Assembly (NCBI GenBank): GCA_900315705.1
Contig: ONAB01000002.1
Span: 188,399-252,398, forward strand
Source of the DNA: an uncultured Bacteroidales bacterium
GTDB taxonomy: Bacteria > Bacteroidota > Bacteroidia > Bacteroidales > WCHB1-69
Direction: 5' to 3'
DNA length: 64,000 bases
Shown here: positions 17,134-25,771 of the stretch, one piece after another
How positions within the stretch are numbered: the stretch's first letter is position 1
How the letters are laid out: each line of letters opens with the position of its first letter
Position numbers and translations under genes: made by a program
Notes under the pieces: model-generated
Seen by the model: the letters and a program-made list of their open reading frames with translations, nothing else
The model's database searches: none
Told to the model about the DNA's origin: nothing

Positions 17134-17892
17134 TCAGTGCACCCCTTTCTTCCTTCCGAAATCGTAGGTGAGGTAGCCGGCAATGTAGCAGGGCTTGACG
17201 GGGTTATTCGCCATCTGCCGGATGAAAGGGAACACCATATCGAACACGGCGCCGACCTCGAGGGCCCTGACACGGTAGTCGCTGCGGGCGAACTCGAAAT
17301 TGAGTCCTGTCTTGGCATAGAAGCCTGGCCGGAAGGTGGTCTGCAGGATGCCGGCAAACATTCCCGCGCCGCCGATGACATTGTTGAGATTGTGCTTCTC
17401 GGGATCGTAGCGCACAATTTCGGAAAATCCGGTGTTGTAATTGAGCACCTCCACATAGTTGGGGATGCCGATGCCGACGGAGGCGCCGCCGGAGAAGTTC
17501 CAGCTCACCTTGACGCCACCCCAGTAGGGCTTCTGGTGCAGCGTGCGCTGGTAGCCATAGCCGCCGTGCAGGAAAAACAGGGTGTACAACTGGCCGTAGC
17601 GACAGGGACGCACTCCCGTGTAGAGCGCGTTGATGGAACGTACAGATTTGGGATGCTTGTTGTAGAGGAACTCCACCTCCCAGTAGTGCTTGTTGAGCAG
17701 GTCGGGGGTGCGCCCGTGCTGGAAACCGACCCCGAAGCCGGAAGTGTGCGCCATCAGCTCGAAGTTCCACTCCTTGAGGGTTACATCGTGGTAATATTCA
17801 CCCACCTCCTGCGCCTGAGCGCGGAACGAGACTGCCAGCAATACAAAAACCAGCGCCAGCAGCCAGAAGCCGTGCGCATACAACGTCCTCAC
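17134..17892 (-). CDS. Predicted outer-membrane beta-barrel protein of unknown function
   Basis: A 252-residue protein with an N-terminal signal peptide ending SFRAQAQ. The mature part alternates aromatic and polar residues in short strands rich in Gly, Tyr and Phe (FELMAHTSGFGVGFQHG, FLHGGYGYQRTL, VKVSWNFSGGASVGIG, FYAKTGLNFEFARS, YIAGYLTYDFGRK), as in outer-membrane barrels. I recognise no named family. It lies 12 bp downstream of a 44-residue lipoprotein gene and is probably co-transcribed with it. Confidence 0.65.
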   Translation of the reverse strand: MRTLYAHGFWLLALVFVLLAVSFRAQAQEVGEYYHDVTLKEWNFELMAHTSGFGVGFQHGRTPDLLNKHYWEVEFLYNKHPKSVRSINALYTGVRPCRYGQLYTLFFLHGGYGYQRTLHQKPYWGGVKVSWNFSGGASVGIGIPNYVEVLNYNTGFSEIVRYDPEKHNLNNVIGGAGMFAGILQTTFRPGFYAKTGLNFEFARSDYRVRALEVGAVFDMVFPFIRQMANNPVKPCYIAGYLTYDFGRKKGVH

Positions 17893-17904
17893 TTAACCAC
17901 TACC

Positions 17905-18039
17905 CTACTCCTCGACTACCGCACTGGAGGGATAACACTGATAATGGCCGTAGGCAGCACACTTTTTCTGGGTCTCACAAGCAGAAAGAAGAAACAAGCC
18001 GCAAAAAAAGAGGCAAGCCAATACAATAATCTTTTTCAT
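17905..18039 (-). CDS. Small Cys-containing lipoprotein (44 aa)
   Basis: A short gene. The product begins MKKIIVLACLFFCGLFLLSAC, a classic lipoprotein signal with lipobox LSAC, and continues ETQKKCAAYGHYQCYP before SSAVVEE. The mature peptide is only about 24 residues and has two further Cys. Support comes from a TAnnTTTG element 24 bp upstream, a good signal peptide, and only 12 bp to the next gene on the same strand. Short Bacteroidetes lipoproteins with a K-C-x-A-Y-G motif exist, but I cannot give a function. Confidence 0.7.
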   Translation of the reverse strand: MKKIIVLACLFFCGLFLLSACETQKKCAAYGHYQCYPSSAVVEE

Positions 18040-18062
18040 TTTCGTTATTATTTTTAATTTTG

Positions 18063-18070
18063 CAAAAGTA
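18063..18070 (-). promoter_or_regulatory. -7 promoter element of the small lipoprotein gene
   Basis: The minus strand reads TACTTTTG then CAAAATT, 24 bp before the start codon. Confidence 0.62.
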
Positions 18071-18117
18071 ATTAAAAAAACTCTAACGCAGATTTTGGAG
18101 ATTTATTTTTTAAACAG

Positions 18118-19578
18118 TTGAATTTTAAAATTTTAAATAGCATCCTACTGTTGATGGCCGTCTCATTCGCGCTGTTCGGGCAGCATAATTCGCCCCGAAT
18201 ACCCGAAAAGTTCGACTTGGCCGACTATCCCCGCATCGCGGAGGAGCTGCTCACCCACCTCGAGAACCACGGCTATCCCTTCGCCACCGTCACCCTGCAG
18301 AGCGCCGACCCCGAGCAGGGCGACTTCACCCCGCGCATCGTCATCGACACCAACCTTTTCGTCACCTTCGATTCCATCGTGCTCAAGGGCGACGTGCGCT
18401 TGGCGCGGGGATTCCTCTACCCCTACCTCGGCCTGCGACGCGGCAAGCCCTACAACGAGCAACTGATGCGGCAGGTGGCCGCCAAACTGGAGGAACTGCC
18501 CTTCGCCACCGTCGTGCGCGAGCCCGGCGTGGCCTTCGTCAAGGACAAGGCCTATCTCTATGTCTATCTCGACAAGCGGCAAACCAGCCGTTTCGACGGC
18601 TACATCGGACTGGTGCCCGTGGACGAGCGCACCGGCAAAGTGTCCGTCACCGGGCAACTCGACCTGGCGCTGCAAAATCTCTTCCACGTGGGCGAAAGCA
18701 TCCTCCTTGAATGGAACAGCAGCGAACGCCACTCCCAGAAACTCGACCTCTCCGTGCGATTCCCCTTCCTTTTCCGCACGCGCTTCGGCATCGAGAGCAG
18801 TTTCCGCCTCGACAAGCAGGACACCTCCTACCTGACCCTGGATTTCCACCTCGGCATCCCCTACGCCTTCGCGCCCAACAGCCACATCGAGCCCTACTTC
18901 AACCTCACCAGCTCCAGCGTGCTCAGTCCTGCCCTGTCGTGCCTTGACGGCGACACCAGCTACATTGATTACCGCAAGACGCTCTACGGCGTGAGGTTCC
19001 GCTTCCGCAAGCTGGACTACCTTTTCAACCCCAGGCGCGGCGTGGACCTGGGCATCGACCTGTCGGCGGGCAGGCGCACCCTGCTCCCGAATCGCTTTAT
19101 GGAGGAGGAGACATACAATAATATAATAAAGCAACGGGCCTCGTACTGCATCACAGGCGACCTGCGGGGATACATTCCCATAGGACGGCACTGGGTCATC
19201 GCCCCGCGGCTGCAGGGCGGCTCGCTCCTCAACGGCCCGCACTACGACAACGAGCTCTTCAAAATCGCCGGCGTGGAGCGTTTGCGCGGATTCAACCCCA
19301 ATGACCTCTGCGCCTCCACCTACCTGCTATACTCCGCCGAGGTACGCTTCCTCTTCGCCAAACGCTCCTACGCACACATCTTCTTCGACGGCGGCGTTTA
19401 TGAACAACACACGGAGAGCCGTTACCTGCGCGACACGCCTTTCGGCTTCGGCGCTGGCGTGAACCTCGCCGTCCGCTCCGGCACCTTCTATCTCGAATAT
19501 GCCTTGGGCCGACAGATGAAGAACCCCATCTCCCTGAAGAGAGGGCTCATCCATTTCGGAATAAAAGTCGATTTCTAA
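18118..19578 (+). CDS. Omp85-superfamily outer-membrane protein
   Basis: About 486 residues. An N-terminal signal peptide (LNSILLLMAVSFALFGQ) is followed by a POTRA-like region (VTFDSIVLKGDVRLARGFLYPYLGLRRGKPYNEQLMRQVAAKLEELPF) and a C-terminal barrel. The barrel carries GVERLRGFN, the RGF loop-6 motif of BamA/TamA/FhaC proteins, and its last strand ends GIKVDF. Omp85 proteins insert or translocate proteins or lipids at the outer membrane. This one is much shorter than BamA and has one POTRA, so its role is unknown. The start is probably TTG at 18118; the first ATG (18154) would cut the signal peptide. It overlaps the convergent ATPase gene by 4 bp. Confidence 0.75.
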   Translation: MNFKILNSILLLMAVSFALFGQHNSPRIPEKFDLADYPRIAEELLTHLENHGYPFATVTLQSADPEQGDFTPRIVIDTNLFVTFDSIVLKGDVRLARGFLYPYLGLRRGKPYNEQLMRQVAAKLEELPFATVVREPGVAFVKDKAYLYVYLDKRQTSRFDGYIGLVPVDERTGKVSVTGQLDLALQNLFHVGESILLEWNSSERHSQKLDLSVRFPFLFRTRFGIESSFRLDKQDTSYLTLDFHLGIPYAFAPNSHIEPYFNLTSSSVLSPALSCLDGDTSYIDYRKTLYGVRFRFRKLDYLFNPRRGVDLGIDLSAGRRTLLPNRFMEEETYNNIIKQRASYCITGDLRGYIPIGRHWVIAPRLQGGSLLNGPHYDNELFKIAGVERLRGFNPNDLCASTYLLYSAEVRFLFAKRSYAHIFFDGGVYEQHTESRYLRDTPFGFGAGVNLAVRSGTFYLEYALGRQMKNPISLKRGLIHFGIKVDF

Positions 19579-20204
19579 AGTTCACACGTCACCGACTCGT
19601 GAATGCCGAGTTCCGTGGCGATGCCGAGCAGCACCTTGTCAATCTTGTCTTTGACAAACTCTTCTGACTCTATGATGTGCAGGTTGGGATGGCGTTGCCA
19701 GGCACGGATAAGGTTTTCATCCACGGCGATGGCCTCGGCCAAGGTCTCTTCCATACGGGCTGAATTGTTGCTGAGCGTATAGCTGTTGGGGGCGCCCTTG
19801 GCACTGGTAATGAGATGAAAAACCGCTTTGTAACGGGCCATCAGTTCCTCCTCGGTGTGGCCGGTCTCGCGCAGCAGCCGCTGCCAGTCCTTGGGATCCA
19901 TATAAGCGGAAATATCCATTGCACCACGGTCGTTGACAATCAGGGCGGGCTTGCCCGTAGCCTCGGCAATATTGTAGAAGGAGTCCTCCATCTGCAACAA
20001 GAACAACATCATATTCTTGTGGATCTCATAGTAAAGATTGCGGTCATGGGTGAGGAAATCGGCGCCCGCCTTGATGAAAAGCGTGGGGGATTCGGGGAGT
20101 GTGAAGACGGCATAGCCGAGTTTGGAGAAGACCTCCTCGATGCGCTCGTTCGTGGTGGTCTTGCCGGCACAAGGGCCGCCGGTGAGGACAATTTTAGTAA
20201 TCAT
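19575..20204 (-). CDS. AAA_28-family ATP-binding protein
   Basis: A 209-residue protein with Walker [12 protein letters not shown] near the N-terminus (residues 8-18). It then has the AAA_28 hallmarks: [17 protein letters not shown], a middle block [18 protein letters not shown], and [15 protein letters not shown], where a NadR/kinase-like domain has its catalytic Asp. A lid-like region follows ([26 protein letters not shown]). The fold suggests a small nucleoside or sugar kinase or a GTP-binding protein; the substrate is unknown. The start at 20204 sits 21 bp below a TAnnTTTG element; the longer reading runs through that promoter. Confidence 0.82.
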   Translation of the reverse strand: MITKIVLTGGPCAGKTTTNERIEEVFSKLGYAVFTLPESPTLFIKAGADFLTHDRNLYYEIHKNMMLFLLQMEDSFYNIAEATGKPALIVNDRGAMDISAYMDPKDWQRLLRETGHTEEELMARYKAVFHLITSAKGAPNSYTLSNNSARMEETLAEAIAVDENLIRAWQRHPNLHIIESEEFVKDKIDKVLLGIATELGIHESVTCEL

Positions 20205-20225
20205 AGCAACAACTTTATGAGGCGG

Positions 20226-20233
20226 CAAAGATA
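20226..20233 (-). promoter_or_regulatory. -7 promoter element of the AAA_28 gene
   Basis: The minus strand reads TATCTTTG, 21 bp before the ATG at 20204 and divergent from the kal promoter. Confidence 0.65.
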
Positions 20234-20246
20234 CCACTATTTTTTG

Positions 20247-20254
20247 TATTTTTG
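20247..20254 (+). promoter_or_regulatory. -7 promoter element of kal
   Basis: TATTTTTG followed by CGACCCC, 37 bp before the kal ATG. Confidence 0.65.
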
Positions 20255-20291
20255 CGACCCCAAAAAGCTCATACAAAACCTTAGCAATATT

Positions 20292-20687
20292 ATGGAAAAG
20301 AAAACTTCAATGATCAGACTTAGAATGAGCACACACGATGCTCATTATGGTGGAAATTTAGTCAACGGCGCCCGTATGCTGGACCTTTTCGGCGATGTGG
20401 CCACGGAGTTGCTCATTATGCAAGACGGCGACGAAGGCCTCTTCCGCGCTTACGACAACGTGGAGTTCCTGGCCCCTGTCTATGCCGGCGACTTCATCGA
20501 GGCCGTGGGTGAGATCACCGAGGTGGGCAACAGCTCCCGCAAGATGGTGTTCGAGGCCCGCAAGGTCATCGCCCCGCGTCCTGATATCAGCGACTCCGCC
20601 GCCGACGTGCTCGAAGAGCCCATCGTGGTGTGCCGCGCTTCCGGCACCTGCGTCACTCCGAAAAAATGCCAGAGAAAAAATAATTAA
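20292..20687 (+). CDS. kal: 3-aminobutyryl-CoA ammonia-lyase
   Basis: Removes ammonia from (S)-3-aminobutyryl-CoA to give crotonyl-CoA in the lysine fermentation pathway. The 131-residue hotdog protein starts [40 protein letters not shown], with the central helix and Asp-His pair of the family. It continues [22 protein letters not shown] and ends in a Cys-rich [16 protein letters not shown]. The length and start match known Kal enzymes. Kce, the enzyme of the preceding step, is encoded 54 bp downstream; a heptamer repeat array fills the gap. Confidence 0.92.
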   Translation: MEKKTSMIRLRMSTHDAHYGGNLVNGARMLDLFGDVATELLIMQDGDEGLFRAYDNVEFLAPVYAGDFIEAVGEITEVGNSSRKMVFEARKVIAPRPDISDSAADVLEEPIVVCRASGTCVTPKKCQRKNN

Positions 20688-20719
20688 GACGTAAGACTTT
20701 AGACGTAAGACGTAAGAAA
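20685..20719. repeat. Heptamer tandem array between kal and kce
   Basis: Five 7-bp units: TAAGACG, TAAGACT, TTAGACG, TAAGACG, TAAGAAA. The first unit begins with the kal stop codon TAA. It puts stop triplets in all forward frames. Confidence 0.85.
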
Positions 20720-20741
20720 CAAATTCCCAAAAATCGACAAA

Positions 20742-21569
20742 ATGGAAAAACTGATAATTACCGCTGCTATTTGCGGTGCGGAGGTCACCAAAGAACAGAA
20801 CCCCGCCGTTCCCTATACTGTTGAAGAAATCGTCCGCGAGGCCAAGAGCGCCGTGGATGCAGGCGCCGCCATCGTGCACCTTCACGTGCGCGAGGACGAC
20901 GGAACGCCCACGCAGAGCCGCGACCGTTTCCAGGAGTGCGAAGAGGCCATCTACAAGGTGTGCCCCAACGTCATCCTTATCCCCTCCACCGGCGGTGCCG
21001 TCGGTATGAGCCCCGAAGAGCGCCTGCAGTCCACCGACACCACCCCCATCCCGGAGATGGCCACCCTTGACTGCGGCACCTGCAACTTCGGCGACGAGAT
21101 TTTCGACAACACGATGCCCACGATGCGCGCCTTCGGCAAACGTATGATGGAGCGCGGCATCAAGCCCGAATACGAATGCTTCGAGATGGGCCACCTCGAC
21201 ACCATCCTGACAATGGCCCGCAAGGGCCAGGTGCCTGGCGCCCCGATGCAGTTCAACTTCGTGCTCGGCGTGCCCGGCTGCACCCCCGCCACCGTGGACA
21301 ACCTCTGCTGGCTCGTGAAGAACATCCCCGCCGGCAGCACCTGGACCAGCACCGGCATCGGCCGCCACGCCTTCACCCTCGCCGCACCCACCATCGTGAT
21401 GGGCGGCAACGTGCGCGTCGGCTTCGAGGACAACCTCTACCTTGAAAAAGGCGTCCTCGCCAAGTCCAACGGCGAACTCGTGGACAAAGTGGTCCGTATG
21501 GCCAAACTCCTCGGCCGCGAAGTGGCCACCTCCGACGAGGCCCGCGTCATTCTCGGACTGAAGAAATAA
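20742..21569 (+). CDS. kce: 3-keto-5-aminohexanoate cleavage enzyme
   Basis: A zinc enzyme of the BKACE (DUF849) family. It condenses 3-keto-5-aminohexanoate with acetyl-CoA to give acetoacetate and 3-aminobutyryl-CoA, the substrate of Kal. The 275-residue protein shows the metal site HLHVRED (about residues 46-52), STGGAVGMSPEERL, a CGTCNFGDEIF block that supports 3-keto-5-aminohexanoate as substrate, ECFEMGHLDT and GIGRHAFTLAAPTIVMGGNVRVGFEDN. It is in the same orientation as kal and followed by a strong terminator. The aminomutase and dehydrogenase genes of the pathway are not in the window. Confidence 0.95.
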   Translation: MEKLIITAAICGAEVTKEQNPAVPYTVEEIVREAKSAVDAGAAIVHLHVREDDGTPTQSRDRFQECEEAIYKVCPNVILIPSTGGAVGMSPEERLQSTDTTPIPEMATLDCGTCNFGDEIFDNTMPTMRAFGKRMMERGIKPEYECFEMGHLDTILTMARKGQVPGAPMQFNFVLGVPGCTPATVDNLCWLVKNIPAGSTWTSTGIGRHAFTLAAPTIVMGGNVRVGFEDNLYLEKGVLAKSNGELVDKVVRMAKLLGREVATSDEARVILGLKK

Positions 21570-21607
21570 TCCCACAGAGTGCCCAGCGCACTCATACTCA
21601 CACAACC

Positions 21608-21643
21608 GAGAGGCGGCCGCACACGCAGCCGCCTCTCCTTTTA
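21608..21643 (+). terminator. Rho-independent terminator of kal-kce
   Basis: GAGAGGCGGC / GCCGCCTCTC perfect 10-bp stem with a 10-base loop and a short T-run. Confidence 0.88.
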
Positions 21644-21653
21644 AAAAGCCACG

Positions 21654-22844
21654 ATGAACCTCAACGATGCGACACGAGCCTTTATACGCGCACACGCCAC
21701 CGACGATGTGCGGCAACTGGCCTTGCGGGGCACCAAAGACCCGCAAGTGGACCTTCCTTTTGCTCTCCAACAAATCGAAGGCAGGCAGAAAGCACAGACC
21801 AAACTGCCCGAGCACTTCGCCCAAGAAGATGTTCTCTATCCTGCGACGCAATCGATGGAACAGTGCTCCTCCGCCATCACCGCCGACTACAAGGCCACTC
21901 TGGTCAAAGGCACATCGCTGGCCGATCTCAGCGGAGGATTCGGCGTGGACACCTTCGCCTTCGCCCGTCATTTCCGGCACTGCACCTACATCGAACCGCA
22001 ACCCGGGCTGTGCGACATCGTGTGCCACAACGCAACGGTGTTCGGACTGGACAACATCGAGATACTGCAAGGCACAATGGAGGAACAGATGGGGAACATC
22101 GGACAGGTGGACTGGCTCTACGTGGACCCTTCGCGGCGCGACAGCCACGGGCGGCGCGTGGTGACCTTAGAGGCCTGCACCCCCGACCTCACCCAATGCC
22201 TCCCCCTGCTGCACGCACACACCCGCAAGGGAGTGCTCGCCAAACTCTCTCCGCTCATCGACCTCGGTGGCACGCTCCGGCAACTTCCGGAAACCGCCGA
22301 GATACACGTTGTAGCCGTCAACGGGGAGTGCAAGGAGGTGCTTTTCCTGCTGCGCTTTGAGGGGAAAACACACAACACCCCCAAGATCCAAGCCGTCAAC
22401 TTTGTACAGGGGCAACCCAGCACTTTCACCTTCACCCTTGAGGAGGAGGCCGCTGCCAAACCCGTACTGGCCACCAACCTGGGGACCTATCTTTACGAAC
22501 CCAACGCCGCCATCCTGAAAGCCGGCGCCTTCAAGTGCCTCGCCACGCGGTTCGGGATCCAAAAGCTGCACCCGCACTCCCATCTCTACACCAGCGACAC
22601 GCTCCTGCCCAACTTCCCGGGACGCACCTTCAGCATTATGGAGCAGATTCCCTTCGGCAAGCGCGCGGCAACCGCCGTGGCCGCCATCACAGACAGGGCC
22701 AATGTCGCGGTGAGGAACTTCCCGCTCACGGCGGAAGAACTCAAGGCAAAACTGAAATTGAAAGACGGAGGGGACGTTTACCTCTTCGGCACCACGCTTT
22801 CCGGCGGCGACAAAACACTGCTGCTCTGCAAACGAATGCCCTAA
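21654..22844 (+). CDS. Class I SAM-dependent methyltransferase, PG_1098-like (THUMP-like C-domain)
   Basis: A 396-residue cytosolic protein. A helical N-terminal part (residues 1-70) is followed by a Rossmann methyltransferase core with the SAM-binding motif LADLSGGFGVDTFAFA (about 88-103), a conserved acidic residue in YIEPQPGLCDIVCHN, and VDWLYVDPSRRD, the DPPY-like catalytic loop in the form DPSRR. A ferredoxin-like/THUMP-like C-terminal domain contains YEPNAAILKAGAFKCLATRF. This matches the Porphyromonas PG_1098 family of presumed RNA methyltransferases. The target is unknown. Confidence 0.85.
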   Translation: MNLNDATRAFIRAHATDDVRQLALRGTKDPQVDLPFALQQIEGRQKAQTKLPEHFAQEDVLYPATQSMEQCSSAITADYKATLVKGTSLADLSGGFGVDTFAFARHFRHCTYIEPQPGLCDIVCHNATVFGLDNIEILQGTMEEQMGNIGQVDWLYVDPSRRDSHGRRVVTLEACTPDLTQCLPLLHAHTRKGVLAKLSPLIDLGGTLRQLPETAEIHVVAVNGECKEVLFLLRFEGKTHNTPKIQAVNFVQGQPSTFTFTLEEEAAAKPVLATNLGTYLYEPNAAILKAGAFKCLATRFGIQKLHPHSHLYTSDTLLPNFPGRTFSIMEQIPFGKRAATAVAAITDRANVAVRNFPLTAEELKAKLKLKDGGDVYLFGTTLSGGDKTLLLCKRMP

Positions 22845-22922
22845 CAATTGGGAAAAGAAGCCACAGTTGAAGACCCAAAGTAAAAATTAAGCGGAAACGC
22901 CTTACACATCTGCATTTTTTTA

Positions 22923-22930
22923 TATTTTTG
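22923..22930 (+). promoter_or_regulatory. -7 promoter element before the IPExxxVDY-like gene
   Basis: TATTTTTG then CGGCTGAA, 8 bp before the ATG at 22939, leaving almost no 5' leader. Confidence 0.6.
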
Positions 22931-22938
22931 CGGCTGAA

Positions 22939-23667
22939 ATGAGTAAGTATTTTGCCACTCCCAAAAAGCACACCCTTGACCTCGAGTCCTACTTCGGTCA
23001 GCACAAGAACTATTACATTTTCTTGCTGAAATCGAACACGGTTCCCGTCCGTATGGCCGCCAAACTGGGAGACTTGTTTCATCTTCCGTTTCTGTTTATT
23101 GACCAGATAGAGTTGCCGTTGTGCGAGAAAGAGTGCGCTTTTCCCCTCTTTTTCTCGCGGTTCAATTCCCAAAACGAAGCGAATCTCATCCTGATGCCCA
23201 ACAAGGCCACCCTTTCAGCCGCAGACCTCTCAGACGCGTCCGACCCGCTGCTGGGGCTCCCGCTGTTTGACGAGGAGGCCTACATCTTCAATCGCCACGG
23301 CCGCTTCCGTTTCCCCTGCGAGTGGGAAGACTTCGACTACCTCATTTTCCTTTCCGCCGAAAAGGACAGCCGGATAAGCGAGAAGGTGCTGGACGTGCTG
23401 AAAAACACCAAGTGCCAGGATATCAGCGGAATGATTCAGCCCAAGGGCAACAAAAAGGCCGAGAAGGAACGCATTTCCTTCCTTCAGCGACTGATTATAG
23501 ACTTTGATGTGATGGTGTCCGATTTTCTGGAAGAGTATGTCCGTCGCAAACTGGGTGGCGTGACAACCATCCCCGACGAGAATTATGTTTTCCGCCGTTT
23601 CGACAGCATTGCCGTCTCCTTGCAGCCCCTGCTGGACACATCGTTGATGCACCGCCCCGATTATTGA
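22939..23667 (+). CDS. IPExxxVDY-like family protein (tentative)
   Basis: A 242-residue soluble protein with no signal peptide. The first part reads NYYIFLLKSNTVPVRMAAKLGDLFHLPF and the middle FPLFFSRFNSQNEANLILMPNK, ending in EWEDFDYLIFLSAE. That order (short strand, helix pair, nucleic-acid-like FSLF/YFLI block, a final DYLIFL strand) resembles IPExxxVDY proteins of Bacteroidetes, which are usually about 150 residues. The extra C-terminal 90 residues (IDFDVMVSDFLEEYVRRKLGG...) are unexplained. The function of the family is unknown. The assignment is weak; the gene itself is supported by promoter, codon use and length. Confidence 0.5.
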   Translation: MSKYFATPKKHTLDLESYFGQHKNYYIFLLKSNTVPVRMAAKLGDLFHLPFLFIDQIELPLCEKECAFPLFFSRFNSQNEANLILMPNKATLSAADLSDASDPLLGLPLFDEEAYIFNRHGRFRFPCEWEDFDYLIFLSAEKDSRISEKVLDVLKNTKCQDISGMIQPKGNKKAEKERISFLQRLIIDFDVMVSDFLEEYVRRKLGGVTTIPDENYVFRRFDSIAVSLQPLLDTSLMHRPDY

Positions 23668-23769
23668 GTCGGGCGTGCAAGAATGGAATTTCTTTTTTCA
23701 GTGTCAAAAAACACGGAGAATAATGTCGCAAACCACAAAAAACAGCTAAAAAATAATAAGACAATTTCA

Positions 23770-23801
23770 TTTGTGATTTGGGTGTAAATTTATTACCTTT
23801 G
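23770..23801 (+). promoter_or_regulatory. Promoter of korAB
   Basis: TTTG (23770-23773), a 20-bp spacer and TACCTTTG (23794-23801): a full match to the Bacteroidetes sigma-70-type consensus. It lies 91 bp before the korA ATG. Confidence 0.82.
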
Positions 23802-23892
23802 CCCCCGCAAAGAAAAGGGGGAAAATCCTCCGATTTTACTGTGTAATTTATTGATTACTAAACAAATAAATACAATACAAAACTATCGTCCT

Positions 23893-25743
23893 ATGACAGA
23901 AAACAAACAAATCCAGAACAGAGACGACATCGTCGTCCGTTTTGCGGGCGACAGCGGCGACGGTATGCAACTGTCGGGAACCCTGTTCTCAGATGCCTCC
24001 GCCCTCACCGGCAACGACATTGCCACATTCCCTGACTATCCTGCTGAAATCCGTGCCCCGCACAACACCATTGCGGGCGTGTCGGGTTACCAGGTTCACG
24101 TGGGCAACCACATCTACAGCTCGGGTGACAAGTGCGACATCCTGGTCGCGATGAACCCTGCCTCCCTGAAGTCCAATATGAAATGGGCCAAGAAGGGTGC
24201 CACCATCATTGTTGACATCGACACGTTCACTGACGAAGCGCTGACCAAGGCCGGCTACACCGAGAACGACAATCCTTTCACGGATGAGATGGAGCGTGCC
24301 TACACCATCATCAAGGCGCCCGTCACCTCCTTCACCCAGCGCATCGGCAACGAGCAGGGTGCTGACAAGAAGACGGCCGACCGCTGCCGCAATATGTTCG
24401 CGCTCGGCATCATCTTCTATGCCACGCACAAGAAACTGGATCAGACCTACGCCTATCTGGAGCGCAAGTTCGCCAAGAAACCCGACGTGGTGAAGCTGAA
24501 CAAGGCCGTGCTTACCGAGGGCTATGAATATGCCGACAAACTGGAAGTGATGCACTCCCACATATTTGAAATTGCCCGGGCCGACAAGATGCCGAAGGGC
24601 CGCTACCGCAACATCACGGGCAATGTGGCCACCGCTTGGGGCCTCTTGGCCGCCTCTGAACGTTCGGGCCGCCGCCTCTTCCTGGGCTCCTACCCTATCA
24701 CTCCGGCCACGGACGTGATGGTCGAATTGGCCAAGCACAAATCCCTGGGTGCCCGCGTGTTCCAAGCTGAAGATGAAATCTCCGGCATCTGTTCTGCCAT
24801 TGGCGCCTCTTACGCCGGCGCACTAGCCTGCACCTCCACTTCCGGCCCCGGCCTCTCCCTCAAGAGCGAGGCTCTCGGTCTGGCCGTGATGGTGGAACTG
24901 CCCCTCGTGGTGGTTGACGTGCAGCGTGGCGGTCCCTCCACGGGTCTGCCCACCAAGACGGAGCAGAGCGACCTCAACCAGGCTCTCTACGGCCGTAACG
25001 GCGAGGCTCCCCTTGTGGTGATGGCCGCATCCTCCAGCGCCAACTGCTTCTACTGGGCTTACAACGCCGCCAAGGTCGCCCTCGAGCATATGACTCCCGT
25101 CATCCTGCTCACCGACGGCTATCTCGGCAATGGTTCCCAGTTGTTCCGCATCCCCAAGGTGGCCGACCTGCCGAGCATCACGCCGCGCCTCGCCACCCCG
25201 AATGACCCTGACTACCGTCCGTTCCGCCGCGATGAGGAGAAATTCGCACGCTGGTGGGCACTGCCCGGTATGGAAGGTCTGCGCCACCGCGTGGGCGGCC
25301 TCGAGAAATGCCCCGACGGCCCGCTCAGCACCGACCCCGAGAACCACGCCCTGATGGTACACAACCGCCAGGAGAAGGTGAACCGCGTGGCCAACTACAT
25401 CCCCGACCAGGAGGTGACCGGCAACCCCGACGCTGACCTGCTCGTGGTGGGTTGGGGCGGCACTTCCGGTGCCCTCACCCTCGCCGTGGAGGAGATGAAC
25501 AACGAAGGCAAGAAGGTGGCTTACACCCACTTCAACTATATCTGCCCGCTTCCCAAGAACACCGGCGACATCCTCAGAAAGTACAAGAAGATTGTCGTCT
25601 GCGAACTCAACAACGGCCAATTCGCCGGTTACCTGCGCACCCAATACCCCGAATGTCCTATGACCCAATACAACAAGATTATGGGCCTGCCCTTCGAAGT
25701 GGGTGAATTGAAAGCCGAGTTCGAAAGACTGCTTGCCAAATAA
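23893..25743 (+). CDS. korA: 2-oxoglutarate:ferredoxin oxidoreductase, fused gamma/alpha subunit
   Basis: Oxidises 2-oxoglutarate (or another 2-oxoacid) to the acyl-CoA with reduction of ferredoxin; with KorB it forms the complete enzyme. The 616-residue product has an N-terminal gamma domain (VRFAGDSGDGMQLSGTLFSDASAL, about 15-190). An alpha domain follows with GNVATAWGLLAASERSGRRLFLGSYPITPATDVM, FQAEDEISGICSAIGASYAGALACTSTSGPGLSLKSEALGLAV, and a C-terminal VVGWGGTSGALTLAVEEM. ATG 23893 fits the family start better than a TTG 42 bp upstream. korB follows after 28 bp. Confidence 0.95.
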   Translation: MTENKQIQNRDDIVVRFAGDSGDGMQLSGTLFSDASALTGNDIATFPDYPAEIRAPHNTIAGVSGYQVHVGNHIYSSGDKCDILVAMNPASLKSNMKWAKKGATIIVDIDTFTDEALTKAGYTENDNPFTDEMERAYTIIKAPVTSFTQRIGNEQGADKKTADRCRNMFALGIIFYATHKKLDQTYAYLERKFAKKPDVVKLNKAVLTEGYEYADKLEVMHSHIFEIARADKMPKGRYRNITGNVATAWGLLAASERSGRRLFLGSYPITPATDVMVELAKHKSLGARVFQAEDEISGICSAIGASYAGALACTSTSGPGLSLKSEALGLAVMVELPLVVVDVQRGGPSTGLPTKTEQSDLNQALYGRNGEAPLVVMAASSSANCFYWAYNAAKVALEHMTPVILLTDGYLGNGSQLFRIPKVADLPSITPRLATPNDPDYRPFRRDEEKFARWWALPGMEGLRHRVGGLEKCPDGPLSTDPENHALMVHNRQEKVNRVANYIPDQEVTGNPDADLLVVGWGGTSGALTLAVEEMNNEGKKVAYTHFNYICPLPKNTGDILRKYKKIVVCELNNGQFAGYLRTQYPECPMTQYNKIMGLPFEVGELKAEFERLLAK

Positions 25744-25771
25744 TTAAGTAAAACCATTAAAAAATACCAAT

